Shown here: piece after piece, positions 54,552 through 63,762 of the stretch
Position numbering within the stretch: position 1 is the first letter of the stretch
How the letters are laid out: the number at the start of each line of letters is the position of its first letter
Source: JBAXXL01 sp037127915
Lineage (GTDB): Bacteria > Bacteroidota > Ignavibacteria > Kapaibacteriales > UBA2268
Reading direction: 5' to 3'
DNA: 64,000 bases
Assembly (NCBI GenBank): GCA_037127915.1
Contig: JBAXXL010000001.1
Coordinates: 151,162-215,161 of the forward strand
Made by a program: the position numbers and the translations under genes
Notes under the pieces: generated by a model
Seen by the model: the letters and a program-made list of their open reading frames with translations, nothing else
The model's database searches: none
What the model was told of the DNA's origin: nothing

Positions 54552-55619
54552 ATGTTTTATAATAGTGATTGCAAGTATTTCAAAGGAACGGTACCGTGCA
54601 AATTTCATAAGGAGTTTGCAGTAAAATGTTCAGATTGTAAATATTATCAAACAGTTAACAAGAAGATTCTGATAATAAAACTTGGAGCGGCTGGTGATGT
54701 AATTCGCACCACTCCTTTAATTCATAAAATTAACAAGGAATACCCGAATTCAAAGATTTGGTGGTTATCCTACTTTCCTGCGGTTCTCCCACAAAACTCT
54801 ATAGACGTAATATTGCCATTTGACCCGGCTTCAATATTGGTGCTTCAGGAAACAAAATTCGATATAGTATTCAATTTAGATAAAGATTACGAAGCATGTG
54901 CGCTTATGAACAGAATCCAATCCTACGAGAAGATTGGCTTTTATCTTGAAGACGGACTACCAGCCCCTATCAATCAATTGGCACAGCACAAATTCGATAC
55001 AGGTCTATTTGACGATGTTAATAAAGCCAATGAAAAGTCTTATGTCCAAGAGATATTCGAAATTTGTGATTGGAAATTTAATGGCGAAGAATACATTTTA
55101 GAATATGATGAGCATTTAGAATACACTATAAAAAACGATGGTAAGAAAATCATTGGTTTAAACACAGGTTGCGGTGATCGCTGGGTTTCCCGGCTTTGGA
55201 GTGAAGAGAATTGGTCCAATTTAGCTAAAGAACTCATTGCTCAAGGTTACTATCCATTGCTACTTGGTGGAAAGCAGGAAGACGAACGCAATAAAAGCAT
55301 AAGCAAAAGCTCAGGTGCTGTATATCCAGGTTATTTTACGCTCAAAGAGTTTATTACACTTTGCAGTAAATGCGATTTGATAGTCAGTGCTGTAACAATG
55401 GGAATGCATTTGGCAATAGGTTTAAAAAAGCAATTAGTATTAATAAATAACATTTTTAATCCTTTTGAATTTGAACTTTATGGGCGCGGTGAAATAGTTG
55501 AACCTGATAAAGAGTGTACTTGTTATTTTAGCCCGAAATGTAAAAATCCGGATTACTTCTGTATGGAGCATTTGCCTGTTGAGAAGGTTCTTGATGCTGT
55601 TCTACGGAATATAAAGTAG
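54552..55619 (+). CDS. Glycosyltransferase family 9 (heptosyltransferase-like) with N-terminal cysteine cluster
   Basis: 355 residues. The GT9 core starts at residue ~34: KKILIIKLGAAGDVIRTTPL, with later GLNTGCGDRWVSRLWSEENW, PLLLGGKQEDERNKSISKS and SAVTMGMHLAIGLKKQLVLI (donor site). The C-terminal CTCYFSPKCKNPDYFCMEHL is the cysteine set common at the end of these enzymes. Ahead of the core is an unusual extension with four cysteines, SDCKYFKGTVPCKFH then VKCSDCKYY, which could bind a metal. GT9 enzymes add heptose or related sugars to lipopolysaccharide core. With the GT2 enzyme it suggests surface glycan assembly. Confidence 0.82.
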   Translation: MFYNSDCKYFKGTVPCKFHKEFAVKCSDCKYYQTVNKKILIIKLGAAGDVIRTTPLIHKINKEYPNSKIWWLSYFPAVLPQNSIDVILPFDPASILVLQETKFDIVFNLDKDYEACALMNRIQSYEKIGFYLEDGLPAPINQLAQHKFDTGLFDDVNKANEKSYVQEIFEICDWKFNGEEYILEYDEHLEYTIKNDGKKIIGLNTGCGDRWVSRLWSEENWSNLAKELIAQGYYPLLLGGKQEDERNKSISKSSGAVYPGYFTLKEFITLCSKCDLIVSAVTMGMHLAIGLKKQLVLINNIFNPFEFELYGRGEIVEPDKECTCYFSPKCKNPDYFCMEHLPVEKVLDAVLRNIK

Positions 55620-55658
55620 AAGAAGGTACTTAGACCCATAGCTACATTGATATATAAA

Positions 55659-55697
55659 GAAAATGTCCAATACCTTTGTAAGGTGTTGGACATTTTC
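55659..55697. terminator. Bidirectional terminator between convergent genes
   Basis: GAAAATGTCCAATACCTT pairs with AAGGTGTTGGACATTTTC (one G-T) around TGTA. It lies 39 bases after the plus-strand stop and 25 bases from the minus-strand one. Confidence 0.75.
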
Positions 55698-55722
55698 AAA
55701 TTATTATAAGATTATGGTTGAT

Positions 55723-56778
55723 TTATTGAGAATTTCTAACTAATCTAATTCCGGTTAGATTGGCATTCTGTGTAAATCTACGGTTTGAGCTGCGCAAATA
55801 TGAGATACCATCGGCATAGCAACCACCACGAGAAATGCGGTAACTGCCATCGGTTGGTCCTTTCGGATCGACAACTGGTGATTTAGCATACGAAGAACTA
55901 TAGAAATCCCAGCACCACTCGCGGACATTTCCGTTCATGTCATACAAACCATACGAATTTGGGTTTTTATCTGCAACCGGATGAGGTTTAATCCCTGAAT
56001 TAATATTATACCAACTCATCAAAGACATATCCTCGATTGGATAATCAGTTTTTGTTGCTCCACGGCAGGCAAATTCCCATTCCGCTTCAGTCGGTAATCG
56101 CCAGCCATTAGCTTTTGAATTCCAAGTTATTGATTTGCCGTTAATGGTATAGCATTTATCAAAACCTTGAATTTCAGAAAGCTGATTACAAAAAGTTACA
56201 GCATCTTCGAATGTTAAGTTATACACAGGCAAAGACGGCGAAGTTATGACCGCCGGATTGGATTGCATAACTTGGAAATAAAGACGTTGGGTGACTTCGG
56301 TTTTGGAAATGAGGAATGCTTTTGTAAGCTTAACCGTTACGGTATCTTCGTCGTGATTACCTGAAGTAGAACCCATTAGAAATGTTGCTGGTCCTAATGT
56401 GACAGTCTCAATTTTATCGGTCTGGTCAATAGTAATCGGAAAAGCATTGCTTAGTGTATCGAATGCTTTGATTTGTATTGTTCCGCTCGTGAATGTGTCT
56501 TTTACTTTAATTGATATTTTATCAATTTGCCAATTAAGAACAGAATCGGACGAATAAATTGATTTGCCTTCAGTAGAACTGAATATGATTTGGTTATTTT
56601 TGCCGGGAATATCGAAAAAATCACCATATATTGTCAAAGTATCGCCTTGGACAACGACGTTTTTGCTTGTGGAAATAATTTTCGGTACACCGGTTTCACT
56701 AGCTGGCAAAGATAAATCAACACAGGAATATATTGAAAAAATAGCTAATAAAGACAAACATAATAAAATAGATTTCAT
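55723..56778 (-). CDS. SUMF1/FGE-fold lipoprotein with N-terminal IPT-like domain
   Basis: 351 residues. Lipoprotein signal MKSILLCLSLLAIFSIYSC. Residues ~30-120 look like an IPT/TIG Ig-like domain (VVVQGDTLTIYGDFFDIPGK). Residues ~130-350 are a SUMF1 domain: FLMGSTSGNHDED, LISKTEVTQRLYFQVM, GWRLPTEAEWEFACRGATKT, YDMNGNVREWCWDFY, RISRGGCYADGISYLRSSNR. The paired active-site cysteines of true formylglycine-generating enzymes are not in the expected place; there is a single Cys in R-G-G-C-Y. It is more likely a non-enzymatic FGE-fold protein, as in many Bacteroidetes. The gene follows divIC by two bases. Confidence 0.8.
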   Translation of the reverse strand: MKSILLCLSLLAIFSIYSCVDLSLPASETGVPKIISTSKNVVVQGDTLTIYGDFFDIPGKNNQIIFSSTEGKSIYSSDSVLNWQIDKISIKVKDTFTSGTIQIKAFDTLSNAFPITIDQTDKIETVTLGPATFLMGSTSGNHDEDTVTVKLTKAFLISKTEVTQRLYFQVMQSNPAVITSPSLPVYNLTFEDAVTFCNQLSEIQGFDKCYTINGKSITWNSKANGWRLPTEAEWEFACRGATKTDYPIEDMSLMSWYNINSGIKPHPVADKNPNSYGLYDMNGNVREWCWDFYSSSYAKSPVVDPKGPTDGSYRISRGGCYADGISYLRSSNRRFTQNANLTGIRLVRNSQ

Positions 56779-56780
56779 TG

Positions 56781-57107
56781 TTACTCTTGGTCCTTTTCTT
56801 TCATAATAAATACTTTTTCATTTGGTTTTACCAATCCGTATTTTTCGCGAGCGACTTGTTCAATATATAGAGTGTCTCTCTTTAAAAGTCTGTACCGTTT
56901 GGTCAACGAATCGTGGGCGTGTTGTTCTTGAGTAATCGCAGTAATTAATTTTTTTTGGTTATTCTGTAATCTCAGGGTATTAATAATACCGTAATTTGAA
57001 AATAATACATAAACAAGAAGCAAAAGACACACACAAATGATTAAAAACCACTGTGTGCGCCTTCTGTCTGTAAAGAAATTGATAATATTATCTTTAATTT
57101 TATCCAT
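56781..57107 (-). CDS. Septum formation initiator FtsB/DivIC
   Basis: 108 residues. One membrane helix (residues ~20-39, FLIICVCLLLLVYVLFSNYG) is followed by a coiled coil (QNNQKKLITAITQEQHAHDS) and the family's end motif VAREKYGLVKPNEKVFIMKE. FtsB/DivIC pairs with FtsL and FtsQ in the divisome, so it is the partner of the ftsQ product at 21713 although the genes are 35 kb apart. Its ATG shares one base with the gcvPA stop. Confidence 0.88.
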   Translation of the reverse strand: MDKIKDNIINFFTDRRRTQWFLIICVCLLLLVYVLFSNYGIINTLRLQNNQKKLITAITQEQHAHDSLTKRYRLLKRDTLYIEQVAREKYGLVKPNEKVFIMKEKDQE

Positions 57108-58444
57108 TAAGCAATTTTACTTAGAAAATCGATAAATTTATCCATTTGTTCTTTTGATCTTTTTTCAGTAACGGCAATTAGTAAACCATCAGTTCCCGGG
57201 AGAAGACTGCCAACATCTACACCAGGTAAAAATCCTTGTTTTATACCTTCTGTTATTACCTTGCAAGCCGGAACAGGAGTATGAATTAGGAATTCATTAA
57301 AGAATGGATTACCATTCGCTAAAGAGAATCCTTTAAGTTTACTGATTTTATCTGCTAAGTAATGGGCTTTATGGAAGGCTTGTTCAGAAGTTTCACGAAT
57401 TCCTTCTTTGCCCATTGTTTCCATATATACAGTAGATGCCAACATCATCAAACCTTGGTTTGTACATATATTCGATGTTGCTTTTTCACGTTTGATTTGT
57501 TGTTCCCGTGTTTGCAAAGTCAAAACAAATGCTCTATTTCCACGGTTGTCTTCTGTAACACCGCATACTCTACCCGGCATTTTGCGTAGATATTCTTTTT
57601 TAATTGCGAAGAATCCTAAATAAGGACCACCGAAATTAAGCGGAATACCCAAAGGTTGACCTTCACCAAGCACTATATCTGCATTGTAATTTCCGGGAGC
57701 TTCTAATAAACCTAAAGAAAGAGGATTAACAACAACTATATACATTGCGCCAACTGAATGGCAGATCTCTTCAATTTTGGTCACTTCTTCCAAAGAACCC
57801 AAAAAGTTCGGTTGTGAAACTACAATAGCGGCTGTTTTGTCAGTGATAGTAGATTTCAATGTGTTCAAATCGCAACTTCCATCTGCATTTTTTGCGGTTT
57901 TAAAGGTTATTCCCAATCCTTGAGTTATAGTGTTTGCCACAGTAACATAGTTTGGATTGATTGTACCGGCGAAAATAACTTCGTTGCGGTGGTTTTGCGC
58001 TTGAGCAAGCATACAAGCTTCTGCTAAAGCACTGCCCGCATCATATTGTGAAGCGTTAGATATATCCATTCCAGTCAGTGAAGTGATGCATGATTGATAT
58101 TCATACATTACTTGCAATGTACCTTGAGAAACTTCAGCTTGATAAGGTGTATAAGCTGTTTTGAATTCGGGTCTTTCTAAAACTGAACCCACCATTGCAG
58201 GTATATAATGGTCGTAAGCACCACCACCCATAAAGCAAATATGAGAATCAGTTGATATATTTTTTGCTGAGTATGATTTTAGCAATTCTAATGCTTCGAG
58301 TTCCGATAACTGAGGCGGTAAATTTAAATCATGTTTAAGTTTAATTTCATCTGGTATATTCGCGATTAAATCGTCGAATTTTTCTACGCCGATGGCATCA
58401 AACATTACTTTACGATCATTGTCCGTATTAGGAACGTATGACAT
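57107..58444 (-). CDS. gcvPA: Glycine dehydrogenase (decarboxylating), alpha subunit (P-protein subunit 1)
   Basis: 445 residues, the usual size of the N-terminal subunit of the two-piece P-protein. Family segments: SYVPNTDNDRKVMFDAIGVE, FMGGGAYDHYIPAMV, TPYQAEVSQGTLQVMYEYQS, NASQYDAGSALAEA, FLGSLEEV, EGQPLGIPLNFGGPYLGFFA, REQQIKREKATSNICTNQGL. With the beta subunit, which carries PLP, it decarboxylates glycine and passes the aminomethyl group to lipoyl-GcvH. gcvPB, gcvT and gcvH are not in the window. It heads a minus-strand operon with divIC and the SUMF1-type lipoprotein. No glycine riboswitch is visible in its ~40-base leader. Confidence 0.93.
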   Translation of the reverse strand: MSYVPNTDNDRKVMFDAIGVEKFDDLIANIPDEIKLKHDLNLPPQLSELEALELLKSYSAKNISTDSHICFMGGGAYDHYIPAMVGSVLERPEFKTAYTPYQAEVSQGTLQVMYEYQSCITSLTGMDISNASQYDAGSALAEACMLAQAQNHRNEVIFAGTINPNYVTVANTITQGLGITFKTAKNADGSCDLNTLKSTITDKTAAIVVSQPNFLGSLEEVTKIEEICHSVGAMYIVVVNPLSLGLLEAPGNYNADIVLGEGQPLGIPLNFGGPYLGFFAIKKEYLRKMPGRVCGVTEDNRGNRAFVLTLQTREQQIKREKATSNICTNQGLMMLASTVYMETMGKEGIRETSEQAFHKAHYLADKISKLKGFSLANGNPFFNEFLIHTPVPACKVITEGIKQGFLPGVDVGSLLPGTDGLLIAVTEKRSKEQMDKFIDFLSKIA

Positions 58445-58488
58445 ATAATCTCCAAAAGGTTTTTTAAAAATTATTCTATTTCAATCTT

Positions 58489-58520
58489 CAAAATTAAATC
58501 TATTATTTGCATTTTCCAAA
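58489..58520 (-). promoter_or_regulatory. Promoter of gcvPA-divIC (Bacteroidota type)
   Basis: On the minus strand TTTG (58517-58520), 20 bases, TAATTTTG (58489-58496). Start near 58482. Confidence 0.55.
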
Positions 58521-58528
58521 TATTTGCC

Positions 58529-61153
58529 CTATAAATTCAATCCAAAAGTAAAATAGAATATGATATTTCCGGAATACCACTTGTTTGTTTGATAGTTATA
58601 AGAAAAGCTTTTGCCGAGTGCAACCACCGCCGGACCCGCCGGAGTATCGAGTGCAAAGTTTAAGCCTATACCGTGCTTGACATCGGTGAATTTTAAATTG
58701 TCCATTTCATTAAAAACATTTCCCCAATCGTAGCGCGCGGAGACATACGTGTCGAAAAATATTTTGAAGTCGAGTTTTCGGCGCAATTCTAATGATAGTT
58801 TGAAAAATTGCTGACCTCGTAATTCATCTTCACGCATACCATAGAAGCTTTCGTTACCACCAAGTGAGAAGAATTCAGGTTCCGGTAAAGTTCTATCACC
58901 CATACCTAAGAGAATTTGTGGAATTAGCGCGCTTTTCTTTATCTTAAAATTATATCTAAAAGCGAAGCTCGCTTTAGAATAGGGCAATTCGGATATTTTA
59001 TGGAACAAGCTTGATTCATAAAGGAAATCCAGTTTTATACCCTGATTTGCGAAGTAAGGTTTGTTTTCTGTATCGTATTTAGCACCGATTCTGAAAACTG
59101 TTAAAGCTTTAAAATCCGGTATTGCAACAGAATCAGTAAAAAATGTTCTTTGAAATTCATTTCTCATACCGACAGTAACTTTACCGATTTTATATGCATT
59201 AGTTTCTAATTCCGCGATTAAACCGGCACGTTCTTCGAAAATGTTAGCTTTCCTTTGAGAATTATAAAAATCAGCATTTAATGAATCGGAGTTATACGAA
59301 AATCTCAAACGGTTAGTATAATATCCTTTAACAGACAATCCTAAAGGGGTATAACCAATATTTGAGTTAAATAGCATTAATTCAGCGTGTTTGTCGCGTT
59401 CACCAATGATAATGCCGGTAGATAGGTTTGTTCCTGTGTTCCAAAGATTATACTGGACGAATTGCCCTATAAAGCGGAAATTTCGGTCGAGATCAATTCT
59501 GAATCCGGCGTTTATTTCTTGATTGCCCAATTCCTCGAGTTTTAAAGCGATATTCATACCGCCATTAGTATTGTTTTTATAGATGATTTCGATGTTTTCG
59601 AATAAACCGCAATTCATCAGATTGTCCCAGGAATCAATTATCTTTTCGGAATTCAGCAGGTCATATTTCTTTAAAAGCAATTCTCTTTTGACAAGGTATT
59701 TTGAAATGTTCCCAGATTTAATTTCAATACTATCGATACGGCCTAAATTGGGTTTAAGCGAAACAATGTTATCTTTCATCGATATTCTTTGAATAAATGT
59801 GAACGTATAACCACTTTCCTTTAGAAGAGTGCTGGCTAATTGCATGATTTTCTTTTGTGTTTTCTTATCGTATGGTTTTCGATAGAAATGTCTATTCAAT
59901 TGACTTAGCACGCTATCAGGAATCTTTTGTTCAGTAGCAAAGATTATCTTTTCGATGATTGGGTAATATGATGGGGTTATAGTTATCTTACCACCTATAG
60001 AATTAAATTCGAGGGTTTTTATTTCCGGTATTCGCAAGAGAGAATCAGCAATTGATATGATATTGCTATGCGTTTTTATGAGTTCGGTTTCGGACTTTTG
60101 TTTATTATATATATATAATGTGTAACCGGATTTTAATGAATCGAATTTTGCTAAAGCATTGGATAATTTTCGTTTCCTAATCAAGTCATATTTCCATAAA
60201 ATATCATTCACATAAGATTTAGATTCATTTTCGCCGAATATTATAAGGGAATCTATTTTCTTAAAGTCGGTATTTTTATAAGCTCCGACAGTAGGTGTAA
60301 TAATAAAATCAATTTCTTGCGCGGCATTCTTTTCAAAATACTTCATTAAAATGGATAGTGTTTGGTCGGCAATTTCAAATCCCGAAGTGAATTCATTAAT
60401 TTTATATGGTGGTGAAGTGCTATTAACTCCTATAATTAAATCCGGTTTGAATTCTAACACCGCATCTGAAGGTAAATTAGCAAATATGCCGCCATCAATA
60501 TAAATTGAGGAATCAATTCTAACAGGTCTGAACTGAATAGGTACTGTACAACTTGCTCTAATAGAATTAACCAAATTTCCGCGTGCTAAATACAATGGTT
60601 TCCCATTTATTAGGTCTGTTACAGCCACACGAAACGGAATATACAAGCTGTCGAAAGAATCGAATGTCTTGAATGGAGCTAATGAGAATTGAGTATGAAG
60701 GTATTTCTCGAATGTTTTATTTTCACTTATCGTTTGAGGTGGATGAAAGTTGAAATTATGAAACCGGAAACTCAGAATACCTTTATTTTCGATATATTTT
60801 TGATCTATATTAAGAGAATTCCAATTATCCTTCTGATAAAAAGCGGAAAGTTCAGGCCAATTTGTATTCAATACAGCTTTTTTTATTTCATCAGCCGAAA
60901 AACCTGACGAATATAATCCGCCTATCATGGCACCCATCGAAGTACCTGCTATTTCTGAAATCGGAATATTATTTTGTTCAAATACTTTTAACACACCGAT
61001 TTGGAATAATCCACGTGCACCACCACCGCTGAGAACCAACGCAACATTGGGTTCTATTTCTTCTTTTGAAATATCTAAAATCACGTCGGCTTTGGTATAG
61101 CTACAGGTTACGAGCAGAATAATGCTAATTAAAGCTAAGAAATACTTAAACAT
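58529..61153 (-). CDS. Patatin-like phospholipase fused to POTRA-like and outer-membrane barrel domains
   Basis: 874 residues. The N-terminus MFKYFLALISIILLVTCSYT is a signal peptide; the Cys could make it a lipoprotein, though the -3 to +1 pattern is not ideal. Patatin domain (residues ~38-290): oxyanion hole GGGARG, nucleophile elbow GTSMGA, catalytic Asp in DGGIFANLPSD. Residues ~375-520 look like a POTRA-type region (ITITPSYYPIIEKIIFATEQ, LGRIDSIEIKSGNISKYLVK). The rest is a BamA/Omp85-like barrel (GYTPLGLSVKGYYTNRLRFS, LRGQQFFKLSLELRRKLDFK) ending in FYFTFGLNL. It resembles PlpD-type (type Vd) autotransported phospholipases; in FCB bacteria such fusions are common. It should hydrolyse phospholipids. 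Confidence 0.88.
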   Translation of the reverse strand: MFKYFLALISIILLVTCSYTKADVILDISKEEIEPNVALVLSGGGARGLFQIGVLKVFEQNNIPISEIAGTSMGAMIGGLYSSGFSADEIKKAVLNTNWPELSAFYQKDNWNSLNIDQKYIENKGILSFRFHNFNFHPPQTISENKTFEKYLHTQFSLAPFKTFDSFDSLYIPFRVAVTDLINGKPLYLARGNLVNSIRASCTVPIQFRPVRIDSSIYIDGGIFANLPSDAVLEFKPDLIIGVNSTSPPYKINEFTSGFEIADQTLSILMKYFEKNAAQEIDFIITPTVGAYKNTDFKKIDSLIIFGENESKSYVNDILWKYDLIRKRKLSNALAKFDSLKSGYTLYIYNKQKSETELIKTHSNIISIADSLLRIPEIKTLEFNSIGGKITITPSYYPIIEKIIFATEQKIPDSVLSQLNRHFYRKPYDKKTQKKIMQLASTLLKESGYTFTFIQRISMKDNIVSLKPNLGRIDSIEIKSGNISKYLVKRELLLKKYDLLNSEKIIDSWDNLMNCGLFENIEIIYKNNTNGGMNIALKLEELGNQEINAGFRIDLDRNFRFIGQFVQYNLWNTGTNLSTGIIIGERDKHAELMLFNSNIGYTPLGLSVKGYYTNRLRFSYNSDSLNADFYNSQRKANIFEERAGLIAELETNAYKIGKVTVGMRNEFQRTFFTDSVAIPDFKALTVFRIGAKYDTENKPYFANQGIKLDFLYESSLFHKISELPYSKASFAFRYNFKIKKSALIPQILLGMGDRTLPEPEFFSLGGNESFYGMREDELRGQQFFKLSLELRRKLDFKIFFDTYVSARYDWGNVFNEMDNLKFTDVKHGIGLNFALDTPAGPAVVALGKSFSYNYQTNKWYSGNIIFYFTFGLNL

Positions 61154-61237
61154 ATTAAAGATTTTTTGAAAGTGTAAAAAAAAAATTGTTAATTTGAATA
61201 TTCAATTATAACAAAAATATAAAATTTGGATGATAAT

Positions 61238-62587
61238 ATGAAGAATTGTATTGTAAATAGTGAAATTATCGAAAAATATGCCAAGAAATTTGGCATCAAA
61301 AACTTTGGTGCCGCTTCAATTCGTGAAATAGTTCAGTTAATTAACTATATAGAAGAAGAATCAGGTGTACGCTATGTCCGTATGGAAATGGGAGTTCCCG
61401 GTTTAACTGCTGTTGAAATTGCTGTTACCGCTCAGATAGAAGCTTTGAAATCGAATGTGGATGCAGTTTATCCATTAATTGATGGTTGGGCAGAGCTAAA
61501 AAAACAAACTTCATTGTTTTTAAAAAACTTTGCAGATATAGATGTACCAGCAGAATGTTGTATTCCAACTGCCGGCTCAATGCAGGGAACTTATGCGGCA
61601 TTTCTTTTAGCTCCAAAAATGAATCCAAAGAAGGACACTGCGCTATTTATTGATCCGGGATTTCCGGTTCAAAAAATGCAAATGCAAATCCAAGGTAATA
61701 AATTTGAGACTTTCGACATTTATCAGTTTCGAGGCGAAAATCTACGCGATAAATTAGAATCATACTTAATTAAAGGTAATATCAACTCTATTATATATTC
61801 CAGTCCAAACAATCCTACGTGGATAACATTCACTGAAGATGAGCTTATGACCATAGCCGAATTAGCCGACAAATATGATGTTATTGTTATGGAAGATTTG
61901 GCATATTTCGGATTGGATTTCAGAATTGACATTTCAACTCCAGGAGTTCCGCCGTATCAGCCAAGTATTGCTAAATACACTGACAATTGGATGATCTTTT
62001 TGTCAGGTTCGAAGATGTTTTCTTATGCAGGACCACGTTGCGCAATGTTAATTATCTCGGAAAAATTGTGGAATCGCGAATATCCGGGTCTTCTCGAAAG
62101 CCTTGGAGTAGCAAAATATGGGCGTGCATTGGTCTACAAAGCACTTTATCCTTTATCCGCTGGTGTTAACAACTCTGCACAACGAGGGCTCTCTGCGATC
62201 TTTAAAGCGTGCAACGAAGGCAGATTCAATTTTGTAGAATATGCCCGAGAGTATTCCGAAAAAGCAAAAATTATGAAATCGATATTTTTGAAACATAATT
62301 TCTATATAATATATGATAAAGATGGAGATGCACCAATAGGCGATGGTTTCTATTTCACAATAGGTTATCCTGCTATGTTAGGTGATGAATTGCTTAATAA
62401 TTTAATCCATTATGGCATAAGTGCAATATCGCTATCTTCTACCGGGAGTACCCGCGATGGTGTTCGTGCTTGTGTATCTAACGTTTATCGCGATCAATTC
62501 GATGATTTGGATAAACGATTAGAACAATTCACTAACGACTTCCCAATCGAAGAGTGGATTCAGAAACTTGCTGAACAAGGATTGTAA
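61238..62587 (+). CDS. PLP-dependent aminotransferase, class I/II
   Basis: 449 residues from the ATG at 61238; a TTG at 61226 would add four residues without a better ribosome site. Fold type I motifs: CCIPTAGSMQGTYAAFL, IYSSPNNPTWITFTEDELMT, VIVMEDLAYFGLDFR (D and Y contacting PLP) and SGSKMFSYAGPRCAML with the Schiff-base Lys. The C-terminal ISLSSTGSTRDGVRACVS has the Arg that binds the substrate carboxylate. Substrate not predictable: aspartate, aromatic or branched-chain amino acids are all possible. The gene is monocistronic and ends 25 bases before the 33-bp palindrome copy 2. Confidence 0.85.
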   Translation: MKNCIVNSEIIEKYAKKFGIKNFGAASIREIVQLINYIEEESGVRYVRMEMGVPGLTAVEIAVTAQIEALKSNVDAVYPLIDGWAELKKQTSLFLKNFADIDVPAECCIPTAGSMQGTYAAFLLAPKMNPKKDTALFIDPGFPVQKMQMQIQGNKFETFDIYQFRGENLRDKLESYLIKGNINSIIYSSPNNPTWITFTEDELMTIAELADKYDVIVMEDLAYFGLDFRIDISTPGVPPYQPSIAKYTDNWMIFLSGSKMFSYAGPRCAMLIISEKLWNREYPGLLESLGVAKYGRALVYKALYPLSAGVNNSAQRGLSAIFKACNEGRFNFVEYAREYSEKAKIMKSIFLKHNFYIIYDKDGDAPIGDGFYFTIGYPAMLGDELLNNLIHYGISAISLSSTGSTRDGVRACVSNVYRDQFDDLDKRLEQFTNDFPIEEWIQKLAEQGL

Positions 62588-62612
62588 CTAACGTTGTTAG
62601 TTTATTATTTTT

Positions 62613-62645
62613 AGATGTGCCACACTTTCAAAGTGTGGCACATCT
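62613..62645. repeat. 33-bp perfect palindrome, copy 2; likely terminator
   Basis: Identical over all 33 bases to the copy at 398-430, and likewise ~25 bases after a plus-strand stop codon. The downstream sequence TTGGTTTTC gives a weak T-tract. The rest of the gap to 62976 is AT-rich with two TATATTTG boxes (ending 62820 and 62917), possible -7 elements of the next gene, but no good -33 partner. Confidence 0.8.
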
Positions 62646-62976
62646 TTGGTTTTCAAGAACTGTTTTTGAGATAACTCTACGGAATATATTAAATATGTAA
62701 AGATAATTACACATTTTCTTACAATATTCTTTAGATATAAGATTATTTATTAAAAAAGTACAGAATTGTTAAATAATAAGCATAGTGTATTTACGTTTAA
62801 TATTATAATATAAGTTATATTTGATTATTATCAATTCTGAAAATCAGATTTACTAAACGAAAATAAAAGAAGTTTGTCTATTGTTTCTTACTACATTGTA
62901 AAATAAAGTTATATTTGCTATTTACCATAATGGGAAAATAGTTTTTATTGTTAAATTATAAATGTAGAGGTGTTTT

Positions 62977-63522
62977 ATGAAGAAATGGATTTTAGTGCTA
63001 GCTTTGGCATCGATTCTATTCATATCGGTCGGCAAAGCACAGGAAGGTATAAGTGATGCAAAAGCAACCAACAATGATGGATTGAGAGGTGATATTGCTA
63101 TAGGTTTTTCAAACTTATTGTTCGACGGTGTAAGTTCGAATGGCTTTAATATAGGTATGGCTTTATTTGATCTCAGTAACACGAACTGGATGAATTATGG
63201 AATTAACTGTTCATATTCAGGGTTTCTAAAAAATGGTTCTGGCTATCAAAGTATATTAAGTATGGGACCAGCTACCGGAATTAGGTTTTGTACAGAATCA
63301 GGGTTTGCTTTTGAGATTGGATTAGCTTCAGGCATATCACTGGTAAAAGTACTTGACAAAGACGGGCTTCCTTTTGAAGGAGCATGTATCAATGGTAAAC
63401 CTATTATTTCATTTGGTTATAAAAATTACACGATCAATTTAGAAAGTTGTTATTATACCTCTTCTAAGTATGATTTCTCAAGTTTTTCAGTAAATTTTAA
63501 ATGCATGCTGAACAACAAATAG
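62977..63522 (+). CDS. Small predicted outer-membrane or secreted protein of unknown function
   Basis: 181 residues. Signal peptide (MKKWILVLALASILFISVGK, cleavage near AQ). The mature part is Gly-rich strands (RGDIAIGFSNLLFDGVSSNG, GPATGIRFCTESGFAFEIGL, SFGYKNYTINLESCYYTSSK) and ends FSVNFKCMLNNK, like a small eight-stranded barrel, but without the terminal aromatic. No family recognised. A TATATTTG box 60 bases upstream may drive it. It ends in a terminator. Confidence 0.55.
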   Translation: MKKWILVLALASILFISVGKAQEGISDAKATNNDGLRGDIAIGFSNLLFDGVSSNGFNIGMALFDLSNTNWMNYGINCSYSGFLKNGSGYQSILSMGPATGIRFCTESGFAFEIGLASGISLVKVLDKDGLPFEGACINGKPIISFGYKNYTINLESCYYTSSKYDFSSFSVNFKCMLNNK

Positions 63523-63558
63523 CAATTGCTTTGCTAATTAATACAGTATTGCATTCGA

Positions 63559-63598
63559 AACCGTCTGAATATTTAAAACATTCAGACGGTTATTTTTT
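63559..63598 (+). terminator. Rho-independent terminator
   Basis: AACCGTCTGAAT pairs with ATTCAGACGGTT around a nine-base loop, followed by ATTTTTT. It is 37 bases after the stop at 63522. Confidence 0.88.
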
Positions 63599-63762
63599 AT
63601 ATTGTCATAAATTGGCAATATTTCAGCTAACTAAATTTGCATAAAAATGAAATATAATTGAAATTATTTATAAATACTATGTGAATGAAATATGGTGAAT
63701 AATGCGATATTACCGGAATTGAAGTAGAAAATATTCGAAGAATAATAGAAAGAAATGATAAT

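Noticed and set aside
58445..58528. Glycine riboswitch upstream of gcvPA
   Set aside because: Only ~85 bases separate the genes, the predicted leader is ~40 bases, and no aptamer-like paired helices are visible.
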